From contig NZ_CP151802.1 of NCBI RefSeq assembly GCF_038446665.1, forward strand, positions 1,798,001 to 1,862,000: a DNA stretch of 64,000 nt. Direction: 5' to 3'. The position numbers were made by a program, and so were the translations under genes. The notes under the pieces were generated by a model. That model did no database searches. It had not been told where the DNA came from and worked only from the letters and a program-made list of their open reading frames with translations. This document shows positions 16,421 to 24,544 of the stretch, in pieces; within the stretch, counting starts at the first letter, position 1; each line of letters opens with the position of its first letter. Source of the DNA: Lysobacter sp. FW306-1B-D06B. GTDB lineage: Bacteria; Pseudomonadota; Gammaproteobacteria; Xanthomonadales; Xanthomonadaceae.

Positions 16421-16909
16421 ATGAGAGTCTTCAAGCACCTGTTCGCCCCCTCGGCCAAGCGCCTGTTCCCCGGCGACAGCCTGCAGCGCATCACGCGGGC
16501 CATTGCCGACAGCGAGCTGCTGCACACCGGCGAGATCTGTTTCGCCGTCGAACCGGGCCTGCATCCGCGCGCGGTGCTGTCCGGTGCGCAGGCGCGCGAC
16601 CGTGCGCACGAGGCCTTCGCCCAACTGCGCGTGTGGGACACGCACGCGAACAATGGCGTCCTGCTGTACCTGCTGCTGGCGGACCACCGGATCGAGATCG
16701 TCGCCGACCGTGGCTTCCAGGGGCGCGTCAGCGACGAACAATGGCGCGGCGTGTGCCAGCTGATCGAGGAGCGCCTGCGCGCGGGCGAGGCCGAAGCCGG
16801 CGTGCTGGCGGGGGTGGCGGCGATGACCGCCATCCTGGTCGAGCACTTCCCGCGCGAGGACGGCGCGCACGACGTCAACGAGCTGCCGGACCTGCCTTAC
16901 GTGCTGTGA
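16421..16909 (+). CDS. Second TPM-domain protein, cytoplasmic
   Basis: Protein of 162 aa without a signal peptide. It starts 10 bp after the previous gene (ATG 16421, with GGAG upstream). The TPM-like core is visible in LQRITRAIADSELLHTGEICFAVE, DRAHEAFAQLRVWDTHANNGVLLYLLLADHRIEIVADRGF and a C-terminal helix AGVLAGVAAMTAILVEHFP. It is the usual third member of LemA-TPM-TPM clusters. One TPM domain lies outside or at the membrane and the other inside, which suggests matched partners on either side of the inner membrane. This is an inference. Confidence 0.85.
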   Translation: MRVFKHLFAPSAKRLFPGDSLQRITRAIADSELLHTGEICFAVEPGLHPRAVLSGAQARDRAHEAFAQLRVWDTHANNGVLLYLLLADHRIEIVADRGFQGRVSDEQWRGVCQLIEERLRAGEAEAGVLAGVAAMTAILVEHFPREDGAHDVNELPDLPYVL

Positions 16910-17071
16910 GGTCGATCAGTCCGTCGAACCCGGGCCTGTGCCAAGGGGGAGGGTGATCGTTACGGAACCGTCTCGGAACGGACGCTGTCGGCGAAGACCC
17001 GCCGGCATCTGCGGCAATCCGTCGCCCGTCCGCGTCGGGCACAATACGGCGACGCCTCCGCGAGCCGCCGC

Positions 17072-17950
17072 ATGACCGTTCTGCACCAGATCGACCCGAT
17101 CGCCTTCCACCTCGGCCCGCTGCAGGTGCACTGGTACGGGATCATGTACCTGCTGGGCTTCGGCACGGCCTGGTGGCTGGGCCGCCTGCGCGTGCGCGCC
17201 GGGCGCCTGCCGGGCGTCAACGAGCAGTCCTACGGCGACCTGCTGTTCTACGCGATGCTCGGCGTCGTGCTGGGCGGTCGGCTGGGCTATGTCTTCTTCT
17301 ATTCCTTCAGCGATCTGTTGAAGGACCCGCTCATGCTGTTCCGCATCTGGGAAGGCGGCATGAGCTTCCACGGCGGCCTGATCGGCGTTGTCGCGGCGGC
17401 ATGGTGGTGGTCGCATCGCCACAAGCTGCACCTGATGGACACGGTCGATTTCCTCGCACCGCTGGTGCCGCCGGGACTGGGCTTCGGCCGGCTGGGGAAC
17501 TACATCGGCGGCGAGCTCTGGGGCAAGTACACGCAGGCCGGTTGGGGCGTGATCTTTCCGCGCGCGGAAGCCGAGTTCGCGGGGATGAGCCTGCCGCAGT
17601 TGCAGGCACAGTTCGCGACCGGCGCGCTGGACCGCTTCGCGCGCCATCCTTCGCAGCTGTACCAGGCGGCGCTGGAGGGGCTGGTGATGTTTCTCGCCCT
17701 GTGGTGGTTCTCGAGCAAGCCGCGACCGCGCTACGCGGTCTCGGGCCTGTTCGCGCTGCTGTACGGCTGCTTCCGGTTCCTGGTGGAGTTCGTCCGCGTG
17801 CCCGATGCGCAGATCGGCTACCTCGCCTTCGGCTGGCTGACGATGGGGCAGGTGCTGAGCCTGCCGCTGATTGCGCTGGGCCTGGTCTGGCTGTGGTGGT
17901 CGCGTCGCCAGCCGACGCTGGAGCCGCAGCCCTTCGTGCCGGTCAAGTAA
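17072..17950 (+). CDS. lgt: Prolipoprotein diacylglyceryl transferase Lgt
   Basis: Seven-helix inner-membrane enzyme that moves diacylglycerol from phosphatidylglycerol onto the lipobox cysteine of prelipoproteins, the first step in lipoprotein maturation. The product is 292 aa. Family motifs are [11 protein letters not shown] near the N-terminus, the catalytic-loop HGGLIGV, the Lgt signature [13 protein letters not shown], and [14 protein letters not shown] possible -10 element (CACAAT) is at 17039-17044. thyA follows after 12 bp, which is a conserved gene pair in gamma-proteobacteria. Confidence 0.96.
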   Translation: MTVLHQIDPIAFHLGPLQVHWYGIMYLLGFGTAWWLGRLRVRAGRLPGVNEQSYGDLLFYAMLGVVLGGRLGYVFFYSFSDLLKDPLMLFRIWEGGMSFHGGLIGVVAAAWWWSHRHKLHLMDTVDFLAPLVPPGLGFGRLGNYIGGELWGKYTQAGWGVIFPRAEAEFAGMSLPQLQAQFATGALDRFARHPSQLYQAALEGLVMFLALWWFSSKPRPRYAVSGLFALLYGCFRFLVEFVRVPDAQIGYLAFGWLTMGQVLSLPLIALGLVWLWWSRRQPTLEPQPFVPVK

Positions 17951-17962
17951 GCGGAGATCGCG

Positions 17963-18757
17963 ATGAAGCAATACCTCGACCTGCTGCGCCATGTGCTGGA
18001 ACACGGCACCGACAAGGCCGACCGCACCGGCACCGGCACGCGCAGCGTATTCGGCTGGCAGATGCGTTTTGATTTGTCCGAAGGCTTCCCGCTGGTCACG
18101 ACCAAGAAGCTGCACCTGCGCTCGATCGTGCACGAGCTGCTGTGGTTCCTGCAGGGGGAGACCAACATCGCCTACCTGAAGGACAACAAGGTCAGCATCT
18201 GGGACGAGTGGGCCGATGCCGACGGCGAACTCGGCCCGGTCTACGGCAAGCAATGGCGCCGCTGGACCGGCAGCGACGGCAGCGAGATCGACCAGATCCG
18301 CTGGGTCGTGGAGGAGATCAAGCGCAATCCCGATTCGCGCCGGCTGATCGTCTCGGCCTGGAACGTCGCCGACCTGCCGCACATGGCGCTGATGCCGTGC
18401 CACACGATGTTCCAGTTCTACGTGGCCAACGGGAAGCTCAGCTGCCAGCTCTACCAGCGCAGCGGCGACATCTTCCTGGGCGTGCCGTTCAACATCGCCA
18501 GCTACGCGCTGCTCACGCAGATGGTGGCGCAGGTGTGCGGGCTGGGCGTGGGCGATTTCGTGCACACGTTGGGCGATGCGCACCTGTACTCGAACCACTT
18601 CGACCAGGCGCGCGAACAACTCACGCGCACGCCGCGCGCGCTGCCGCAGCTACGGTTGAATCCGGACGTGAAGGACATCTTCGGCTTCACCTTCGACGAC
18701 ATCGCCATCGAGCATTACGACCCGCTGCCGGCCATCAAGGCGCCGGTGGCGGTGTAA
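17963..18757 (+). CDS. thyA: Thymidylate synthase
   Basis: Converts dUMP and 5,10-methylenetetrahydrofolate to dTMP and dihydrofolate. It is 264 aa, the same length as E. coli ThyA, with the nucleophile C146 in [12 protein letters not shown]. Other signatures are [25 protein letters not shown], the dUMP-binding [18 protein letters not shown] and HLYSNH. It is preceded by lgt and followed by a secreted-protein gene and folA. ThyA and FolA act in the same cycle, since FolA regenerates tetrahydrofolate from the dihydrofolate that ThyA produces. Confidence 0.98.
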   Translation: MKQYLDLLRHVLEHGTDKADRTGTGTRSVFGWQMRFDLSEGFPLVTTKKLHLRSIVHELLWFLQGETNIAYLKDNKVSIWDEWADADGELGPVYGKQWRRWTGSDGSEIDQIRWVVEEIKRNPDSRRLIVSAWNVADLPHMALMPCHTMFQFYVANGKLSCQLYQRSGDIFLGVPFNIASYALLTQMVAQVCGLGVGDFVHTLGDAHLYSNHFDQAREQLTRTPRALPQLRLNPDVKDIFGFTFDDIAIEHYDPLPAIKAPVAV

Positions 18758-18773
18758 CCAAAGGGGAGAGGGG

Positions 18774-19376
18774 ATGAAGACAAGGATGTGGGGAGTGTGG
18801 GGATTGCTGGCGTTGGCGGCCGGATCGGCACTCGCGCAGGAAGCGGCGCCCGCTGCTTCGACGCGGACAGGCACGGTGCACGGCATCGTGGGGCAGTTCG
18901 ACCTGCCTCCGGGGTACGCGCTGGGCAAGGAAGAGGCTCCCACCACGCCGGGCGCGAGCGGGTTCTCCGTGCACCAGATCTTCGTGCTGCACGAGGGCCA
19001 GCCCTTCGCGCTGGCGCTGACGCAGCAGTGCGATGCCAACGTGTTCGCCGAGCTCGACAAGAAGGGGCTGGGCAAGGTCGGCAGGATCGGACTGCTGGGT
19101 GCGGCCACCGGCTCCATGGACGTGCGCTCGACCGAGACCGTCTCCATCGGTGGCCGCTCCGCCACGCGCTACATGGGGCCCTACAAGCAACGCAAGGATG
19201 CAAGCCGGATCGCGTGGGTCATCGAGTACCCGCACGGCACTGCTCAAGTCGCGCTTCTGTATCCGCGCGATTCGCAACTGCACGAGGCGCTGGTTCCGGC
19301 CATCGAAGGCATGCAGCTGGCTTGCAGCGATTCGGCTCCCGCGCCGATCGCTGCACTGGAGACGGCAACGCCGTGA
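18774..19376 (+). CDS. Secreted protein of unknown function between thyA and folA
   Basis: Predicted protein of 200 aa with a signal peptide (residues 1-21, ending ALAQEA). The mature part has alternating strands and helices (VHGIVGQFDLPPGYALGKEEAPTT near the N-terminus, IFVLHEGQPFALALTQQCDAN, YMGPYKQRKDASRIAWVIEYP, LVPAIEGMQLACSD) and two cysteines far apart that could pair. I do not recognise the family. It has AGGGGAGAGGGG before its ATG and ends in a 4-base overlap with folA (GTGA), so folA translation may depend on it. This is an odd position for an exported protein, within a folate operon. Confidence 0.7.
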   Translation: MKTRMWGVWGLLALAAGSALAQEAAPAASTRTGTVHGIVGQFDLPPGYALGKEEAPTTPGASGFSVHQIFVLHEGQPFALALTQQCDANVFAELDKKGLGKVGRIGLLGAATGSMDVRSTETVSIGGRSATRYMGPYKQRKDASRIAWVIEYPHGTAQVALLYPRDSQLHEALVPAIEGMQLACSDSAPAPIAALETATP

Positions 19377-19870
19377 TCCCGGTCGTCCTCATTGCCGCGC
19401 TCGATCGCCATGGCGCCATCGGCCGCGACAACGACCTGCCGTGGCGCCTGCCCGGCGATCTCAAGCGCTTCAAGGCGCTCACGCTCGGCAAACCTGTGCT
19501 GATGGGGCGCAAGACGGCGCAGTCGCTCGGCCGCGCATTGCCCGGGCGGCGCAACCTGGTGCTGACGCGCTCGGGCACGGTGCCGTTCGAGGGCATGCAG
19601 GCGGTGGCGTCGCTGGACGAGGCGATGCGCCTGGCCGTCGAAGACGGCGCCGAGCAGTTGTGCGTGATCGGCGGCGGCGAAGTCTATGGGCTGTGCCTGC
19701 CCGAGGCCACGCACCTGTACCTCACGCACGTCGACACCGTGGTCGACGATGCGCACGCATTCTTTCCCCGCTTCGATGCATCGCAGTGGCGCGTGATCGC
19801 GCGAGAGCATCACGACAGCGATGCAAAGCACGCCTTCGCGTTCGAGTTCGTGGATTACGCGCGCGCCTGA
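19373..19870 (+). CDS. folA: Dihydrofolate reductase
   Basis: NADPH-dependent reduction of dihydrofolate to tetrahydrofolate. The protein is 165 aa from a GTG start at 19373 that overlaps the preceding stop. The active-site region is IGRDNDLPWRLPGDLKRFK with the proton-donor Asp, followed by KPVLMGRKTAQSLGRALPGRRN and the NADPH loop CVIGGGEVYGLCLPEA. No independent ribosome-binding site is obvious, which supports translational coupling. It is convergent with apaH (13 bp gap), as in E. coli where folA and apaH are also neighbours. Confidence 0.96.
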   Translation: MIPVVLIAALDRHGAIGRDNDLPWRLPGDLKRFKALTLGKPVLMGRKTAQSLGRALPGRRNLVLTRSGTVPFEGMQAVASLDEAMRLAVEDGAEQLCVIGGGEVYGLCLPEATHLYLTHVDTVVDDAHAFFPRFDASQWRVIAREHHDSDAKHAFAFEFVDYARA

Positions 19871-19883
19871 GCGGCGCGCGGAT

Positions 19884-20885
19884 TCAATCGTGGTCCTGTT
19901 CGACCGGTGCGGTCTGCGCCGGCACGCCTTGCGTCGACGTTTCCGTGCGCGGCTGCGGACGCCCCTGCTGGCGACGCTGACCGTTCTGGTTGTGGTTCTG
20001 GCGCGGGCGCTGCGGGCGCTTGTCGTCGGGATGGTAGGGCGGGCGCGGGCGCGGCGGCTGTGCCGGCACGTCGCGACCGGGCACCTGCACCAGGCGCAGC
20101 TCGTCGGTGTCCAGCTGCAGCGCCGTCAGCTTGCCGCCCCACACCGCGCCGGTGTCGATGGCGTGCACGCCGTGGCCGATGAACAGCCCCAGCGTGGACC
20201 AATGGCCGCAGACGATCTTGAGGTCGCGTTCGGCGCGGCCGGGCACTTCGTACCACGGGTACAGACCGACCGGCTGCGTGCCCGGGCTGCCCTTGTCCTC
20301 GAAGGAAATGCGGCCGCGCGGCGTGCAGTAACGCAGGCGCGTGAACACGTTGATGATCGCGCGATGGCGATCGATGCCGGCCAGCTTGGGATGCCATGCC
20401 GGCTTGTCGCCGTACATGTTCCTGAGCAAGCGGCGGAACTGGTCGCCGTGCAGGCGCTCTTCCACTTCGCGCGCGAACCGCTCGGCCATCTGCGTGGTCC
20501 ACTGCGGCGCGAGCGCGGCGTGCACCATCATCCAGCCCAGCTTTCGATCGGCGTGCACGAGCTTCTGCGTGCGCAGCCAGGTCAGCAGTTCGTCGCGGTC
20601 CTCGGCCAGCACGATGCGCTGCAGGTCGGGGTTGACCTTGCGCTGCTCGTCCTCGCGCCGCTCGCCGATGGCCAGCAGCGAGAGGTCGTGGTTGCCCAGC
20701 ACCACCACGCTGTTCGCGCGCAGCGAATGCACGAGCCGCAGCGTCTCCAGCGACTGCCCGCCGCGATTGACGAGGTCGCCGCAGAACCATAGCTGGTCGC
20801 GCGCGGGATCGAACGCGATGCGTTCCAGCAGCCGCTGCGTCGCGTCGTAACAGCCCTGCAGGTCGCCGATGGCCCAGATGCTCAT
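19884..20885 (-). CDS. apaH: Symmetrical diadenosine tetraphosphatase ApaH with basic C-terminal tail
   Basis: Metallophosphatase that cleaves Ap4A to two ADP and, in E. coli, removes Np4 caps from RNA. Motifs are GDLQGC (residues 7-12), GDLVNRG (36-42) and GNHD (64-67), with the later HAAL and CGHWSTLG. The catalytic part ends near residue 268, about the normal family length. A further 63 residues follow, rich in proline, glutamine and arginine (DDKRPQRPRQ, NGQRRQQGRPQPR) and probably disordered. The tail could contact RNA, but this is speculative. It is the last gene of the lptD operon, 10 bp after apaG. Confidence 0.95.
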   Translation of the reverse strand: MSIWAIGDLQGCYDATQRLLERIAFDPARDQLWFCGDLVNRGGQSLETLRLVHSLRANSVVVLGNHDLSLLAIGERREDEQRKVNPDLQRIVLAEDRDELLTWLRTQKLVHADRKLGWMMVHAALAPQWTTQMAERFAREVEERLHGDQFRRLLRNMYGDKPAWHPKLAGIDRHRAIINVFTRLRYCTPRGRISFEDKGSPGTQPVGLYPWYEVPGRAERDLKIVCGHWSTLGLFIGHGVHAIDTGAVWGGKLTALQLDTDELRLVQVPGRDVPAQPPRPRPPYHPDDKRPQRPRQNHNQNGQRRQQGRPQPRTETSTQGVPAQTAPVEQDHD

Positions 20886-20895
20886 GGCGTATCCG

Positions 20896-21279
20896 TCAGT
20901 GCAGCGTGCGGGGCACGGACAGGCTGAAGGCGGGAATCGGCGCCTCGAACGGAGTGCCGTCGTCGCCGACCATCGTGTAACTGCCTTCCATCATGCCGTG
21001 CGTGGTTTCCAGCACGGCGCCGGAGGTGTATTCGAAATCATCGCCCGGGCGCAGCCAGGGCTGTTCGCCCACCACGCCTTCGCCTTCGACTTCCTGGACC
21101 TTGCCGTTGCCGTCGGTGATAAGCCAGTGACGGCGCGTCAGGCGCGCGGGCACGCTGCCGCTGTTGCGGATGCTGATGGTGTAAGCGAAGACATAGCGGT
21201 CCTGGCCCGGCTCGGACTGGTCGTCGAGGTAGCGGGTCGCCACGGAGATGTCGAAGGCGTAGTCGGTACTGCGTTCCAT
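20896..21279 (-). CDS. apaG: ApaG domain protein (Co2+/Mg2+ efflux protein family)
   Basis: Immunoglobulin-like fold protein of 127 aa, the usual ApaG size. Recognisable segments are DISVATRYLDDQSEPGQDRYVFAYTISIRN, RRHWLITDGNGKVQEVEGEGVVGEQP, YTSGAVLETTHGMMEGSY and FEAPIPAFSLSVP. In E. coli and Salmonella, apaG mutants alter cobalt resistance, and the fold matches a domain of some F-box proteins; the biochemical function is unsettled. It lies between ksgA (74 bp upstream) and apaH (10 bp downstream) in the conserved operon order. Confidence 0.95.
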   Translation of the reverse strand: MERSTDYAFDISVATRYLDDQSEPGQDRYVFAYTISIRNSGSVPARLTRRHWLITDGNGKVQEVEGEGVVGEQPWLRPGDDFEYTSGAVLETTHGMMEGSYTMVGDDGTPFEAPIPAFSLSVPRTLH

Positions 21280-21353
21280 GCGGACAGTTTAGGGCGTGAG
21301 GCCCGCGATAGGTCAACGCATTGTGGAGGCGCGATTCGCAGCGCCGCGGTCGT

Positions 21354-22178
21354 TCACGCGCTGCGTTGGCGCGCCAGCGCATTGGCCAGGCGGACGAAAT
21401 CGGCGACTTCGATCTGCTCGGCGCGTGCATCCGGGCGTATGCCGGCGGCCTCGATGGCGGCCGAATCGCATTGATTGGACAGCGCGTTGCGCAGCGTCTT
21501 GCGCCGCTGGCCGAAGGCGTCGCGAACGACCGCAGAGAACACGGCCGGATCCTCCACGCCGATCGTCTCCGGCTTGCGCGGCACCATCCGCACCACGGCC
21601 GAATCTACCTTCGGCGGTGGGCGGAACGCGCCCGGCGGCACGTCGAACAACGGCGTCACGTGGCAGTACGCCTGCAGCATCACGCCCAGTCGGCCGTACA
21701 CCTTGCTGCCGGGGCCGGCGGCCATGCGATCGACGACTTCCTTCTGCAGCATGAAGTGCATGTCGCGGATCGCCGCCGCGTGGTCCAGCGCATGGAACAG
21801 GATCGGCGAGGACAGGTTGTAGGGCAGGTTGCCCACCAGGCGGATCTGGCTGCCTTCGTCGCCGGCGTTGCGTGCCAGCGCGGTGAAGTCGACGGTGAGC
21901 ACGTCGCGGTGGATCACTTCCAGCGTGCCGTGCGCGCGTGCGGCCTCGGTGAGCGGGAAGATCAGGTCGCGGTCGAACTCGATCACCGTCAGCTCGCGAT
22001 GACGATCGAGCAGCGGGAAGGTGATCGCGCCCTGGCCGGGGCCGATCTCGACCAGGCGGTCGCCCGGCTTGGGGTCCACGGCCTGGACGATCTTGTCGAT
22101 GATCCCGCGTTCGTGCAGGAAGTGCTGGCCCAGGTGCTTCTTGGCCGGCTCGCTGAAATGGGGGCTGCGCGTGGTCAT
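21354..22178 (-). CDS. rsmA: 16S rRNA dimethyladenosine transferase RsmA/KsgA
   Basis: Dimethylates two adjacent adenosines near the 3' end of 16S rRNA, late in 30S assembly. The product is 274 aa. The SAM-binding motif is VEIGPGQGAIT (residues 43-53), and the catalytic motif NLPY is at 117-120. Other signatures are KKHLGQHFLHERG and RPPPKVDSAVVRMVPR. The start at 22178 (MTTRSPHF) is only 7 bp from the pdxA stop, and a longer upstream frame would overlap pdxA. The pdxA-ksgA-apaG-apaH order is conserved in gamma-proteobacteria. Confidence 0.97.
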   Translation of the reverse strand: MTTRSPHFSEPAKKHLGQHFLHERGIIDKIVQAVDPKPGDRLVEIGPGQGAITFPLLDRHRELTVIEFDRDLIFPLTEAARAHGTLEVIHRDVLTVDFTALARNAGDEGSQIRLVGNLPYNLSSPILFHALDHAAAIRDMHFMLQKEVVDRMAAGPGSKVYGRLGVMLQAYCHVTPLFDVPPGAFRPPPKVDSAVVRMVPRKPETIGVEDPAVFSAVVRDAFGQRRKTLRNALSNQCDSAAIEAAGIRPDARAEQIEVADFVRLANALARQRSA

Positions 22179-22185
22179 GCGGACA

Positions 22186-23166
22186 TCATGCCGGCGTGTG
22201 GCGGTTACGGGCGATGCGGGCGCAGGTGTCGGCCGCGGCGAACAGGCTGGACGGGTCGGCCGTGCCCTTGCCGGCCAGGTCCAGCGCCGTGCCATGGTCC
22301 ACGGCGACGCGCGGGTAGGGCAGGCCCAGGGTGAGGTTCACCGCGTGCTCGAAGCCGCTGTACTTGAGTACCGGCAAGCCCTGGTCGTGGTACATCGCGA
22401 CCACCGCGTCGAAGCCGCGCAGCTTGGCCGGCAGGAAGGCGGTGTCGGCCGGCAGCGGGCCGACCAGTCGCATGCCGTCGGCGCGCAGCTTTGTCAGCAA
22501 CGGCTCGATCAGATCGAGCTCCTCGCGCCCCAGATGCCCCGCTTCGCCCGCATGCGGATTGAGGCCGAGCACGGCGATCACCGGCTCGGCGATGCCGAAG
22601 TCGCGGCGCAGCGCGTCGTGCGTGATCCGCAGCGTGCGTTCCAGCGCATCGGCGGTGATCGCGTCGGCGACCTCGCGCAGCGGAAGGTGCGTGGTGACCA
22701 GCGCGACCCGCACGATGTCGTTGGCGAGCATCATCACGACCTCGCGCCCCGCCTGTTCGGCCAGCAGCTCAGTCGTGCCGGTGTAGGCGATGCCGCCCTC
22801 GTTGATCACCGCCTTGTGCACGGGGCCGGTCACGACGCCGGCGTAGCGGCCGTCGAGGCAGCCGCGTGCGGCTTCACGCAGGGCGCGGATCACGGCCTCG
22901 GCGTTGCGCGGGTCGGGGCGACCGAAGTCGGGAACGACGGCGTTGGGGATTTCGACCAGCGCCAGCTCGCCCGGCTGCGTCGCCACCGCCCCGGCATCGA
23001 GCAGGTGCAGCGGCAACGACAGCGCCTCGGCCGCGGCGCGCAGGGAGCGCGCGTCGGCGAAGGCCGTCAGGGCGTAATCGCGGGGGCGCTGCGCCAGGTG
23101 GACGCAGAGCTCGGGACCGACACCCGCCGGCTCGCCCGGCACCAGCGCGAGCCGAACAGGGGTCAT
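22186..23166 (-). CDS. pdxA: 4-hydroxythreonine-4-phosphate dehydrogenase
   Basis: NAD-dependent oxidation and decarboxylation of 4-phosphohydroxythreonine in the DXP-dependent vitamin B6 pathway. The enzyme is 326 aa. Visible signatures are LVPGEPAGVGPELC at the N-terminus, VTGPVHKAVINEGG, the metal-ligand stretches LVTTHLPLREV and LGLNPHAGEAG, and AMYHDQGLPVLKYSGF with VNLTLGLPYPRVAVDHGTALD. Gaps of 7 bp on each side (surA upstream, rsmA downstream) indicate one operon. Confidence 0.97.
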   Translation of the reverse strand: MTPVRLALVPGEPAGVGPELCVHLAQRPRDYALTAFADARSLRAAAEALSLPLHLLDAGAVATQPGELALVEIPNAVVPDFGRPDPRNAEAVIRALREAARGCLDGRYAGVVTGPVHKAVINEGGIAYTGTTELLAEQAGREVVMMLANDIVRVALVTTHLPLREVADAITADALERTLRITHDALRRDFGIAEPVIAVLGLNPHAGEAGHLGREELDLIEPLLTKLRADGMRLVGPLPADTAFLPAKLRGFDAVVAMYHDQGLPVLKYSGFEHAVNLTLGLPYPRVAVDHGTALDLAGKGTADPSSLFAAADTCARIARNRHTPA

Positions 23167-23173
23167 GTCCGGA

Positions 23174-24544
23174 TCAGCCGCCGGTGGGCGGGGCCGGGGT
23201 GGTGGGCGAGGCCGGTGCGGCGTCGGCGGCCTTGCCGACGCGGACGTCGACGAAGGCTTCGCCGCGCATCTCGCGCAGGAATCGGTTCCACTCGTCTTCC
23301 AGCTTGCGGCGGCCGATCGTTTCCTGGACCTGGGCGCGGCGGTTGCGGTCGCCCACGTCGGATTCGCGCGTGCCTTCCAGCTTGATCAGGTGGTAACCGG
23401 CCTGGGTGCGGATCGGTGCGGACACCTGGCCGGCCTGGAGGCCAGCGACGGCATTGCCGAACTCGGGGCCGAAATCGTCGCGGGTGAACCAGCCCAGCTC
23501 ACCGCCCTTGGCGGCGGAGCTCTGGTCCTGCGAGTTTTCCTGCGCCAGCAGGGCGAAGTCGGCGCCGCCCATCAGGCGGGCCTGCAGGGTCTGGGCCTGG
23601 GCCTTGGCCTTGGCGTCGTCGACCGAGTCGCTGACGCGGATCAGGATGTGGCGCGCCTGGTACTGGGTGACCAGGTTCGGACCGGCCTGCGACGCGTCGC
23701 GGACTTCGACCAGCTTGAGCAGCTGGAAACCGCTCGGGCCGCGGATCGGCTGGGTCACGTCGCCCGGCTGCATGTTGCGCATGAGCGTGGCGAAGGCGTT
23801 GGGGATCTCGTCCATGCTGCGCCAGCCCAGGTCGCCGCCTTCCAGCGCGTTGGGGCTGTCGGAGTAGCGGACCGCGGCGGCGGAGAAATCCATCTCGCCC
23901 TTGTCGATCAGGGACTTCACGCCCTCGACCTTCTTCTGGGCGACGGCGATCTGCTCGGCCGTGGCCCCCTCGGGCAGGGCGACGAGAATATGGGCCAGGT
24001 GGAACTGGCTGCCCGCGTTGGCCTGGGCCGCCATGGCGGCGTCGACCTCGGCCTCGCTGACCGACACGCGGCTCTGCGCGAAACGCTGGCGCAGGCGCTG
24101 GATCAGCAACTCATCGCGGATCGAGCTGCGGAAATCGTTGTAGGGCGTGCCCTCGCGGGCCAGCTGCTGGCGCAGCTGCTCGGGCGTCACACGGTTCTGC
24201 TGGGCGATGCCGGCGATGGCCTGGTCGACCTCCTGATCGGTCACGCGCACGCCGGTGCCCTGGGCACGGGCGACCTGCAGCTTGACCAGCACCAGGCGTT
24301 CCAGCACCTGACGCTGCAGCACGTCACGAGGCGGAAGCTGGTTCTCGCGTCCTGCGTACTGGGCCAGGATGTTGTTCACCGCGCGATCCAGCTCGGTCTT
24401 GAGGATCACGTCCTCATCCACGATGGCGGCGATGCCGTCGATGGGCTGGACGGAGGTCGCGGTCTGGGCCAGGGCGGTCGCCACCGGCAGGGCGGTCGTG
24501 GACAGCACCGCGACGGCAAGGGCGGACGCGAGTAGTTTCTTCAT
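23174..24544 (-). CDS. surA: Periplasmic chaperone/peptidyl-prolyl isomerase SurA
   Basis: Escorts unfolded outer-membrane proteins, including LptD, across the periplasm. The 456-aa product has a signal peptide (residues 1-26), an N-terminal helical chaperone domain (IAAIVDEDVILKTELDRAV), and two parvulin domains at about residues 175-280 (HILVALPEG ... GGDLGWRSMDEIP) and 290-395 (ARHILIRVSD ... GGELGWFTRDDFGPEF), then the C-terminal helix RRKLEDEWNRFLREMRGEAFVDVR. Its ATG overlaps the lptD stop as ATGA, so client and chaperone are translationally coupled. Confidence 0.96.
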   Translation of the reverse strand: MKKLLASALAVAVLSTTALPVATALAQTATSVQPIDGIAAIVDEDVILKTELDRAVNNILAQYAGRENQLPPRDVLQRQVLERLVLVKLQVARAQGTGVRVTDQEVDQAIAGIAQQNRVTPEQLRQQLAREGTPYNDFRSSIRDELLIQRLRQRFAQSRVSVSEAEVDAAMAAQANAGSQFHLAHILVALPEGATAEQIAVAQKKVEGVKSLIDKGEMDFSAAAVRYSDSPNALEGGDLGWRSMDEIPNAFATLMRNMQPGDVTQPIRGPSGFQLLKLVEVRDASQAGPNLVTQYQARHILIRVSDSVDDAKAKAQAQTLQARLMGGADFALLAQENSQDQSSAAKGGELGWFTRDDFGPEFGNAVAGLQAGQVSAPIRTQAGYHLIKLEGTRESDVGDRNRRAQVQETIGRRKLEDEWNRFLREMRGEAFVDVRVGKAADAAPASPTTPAPPTGG

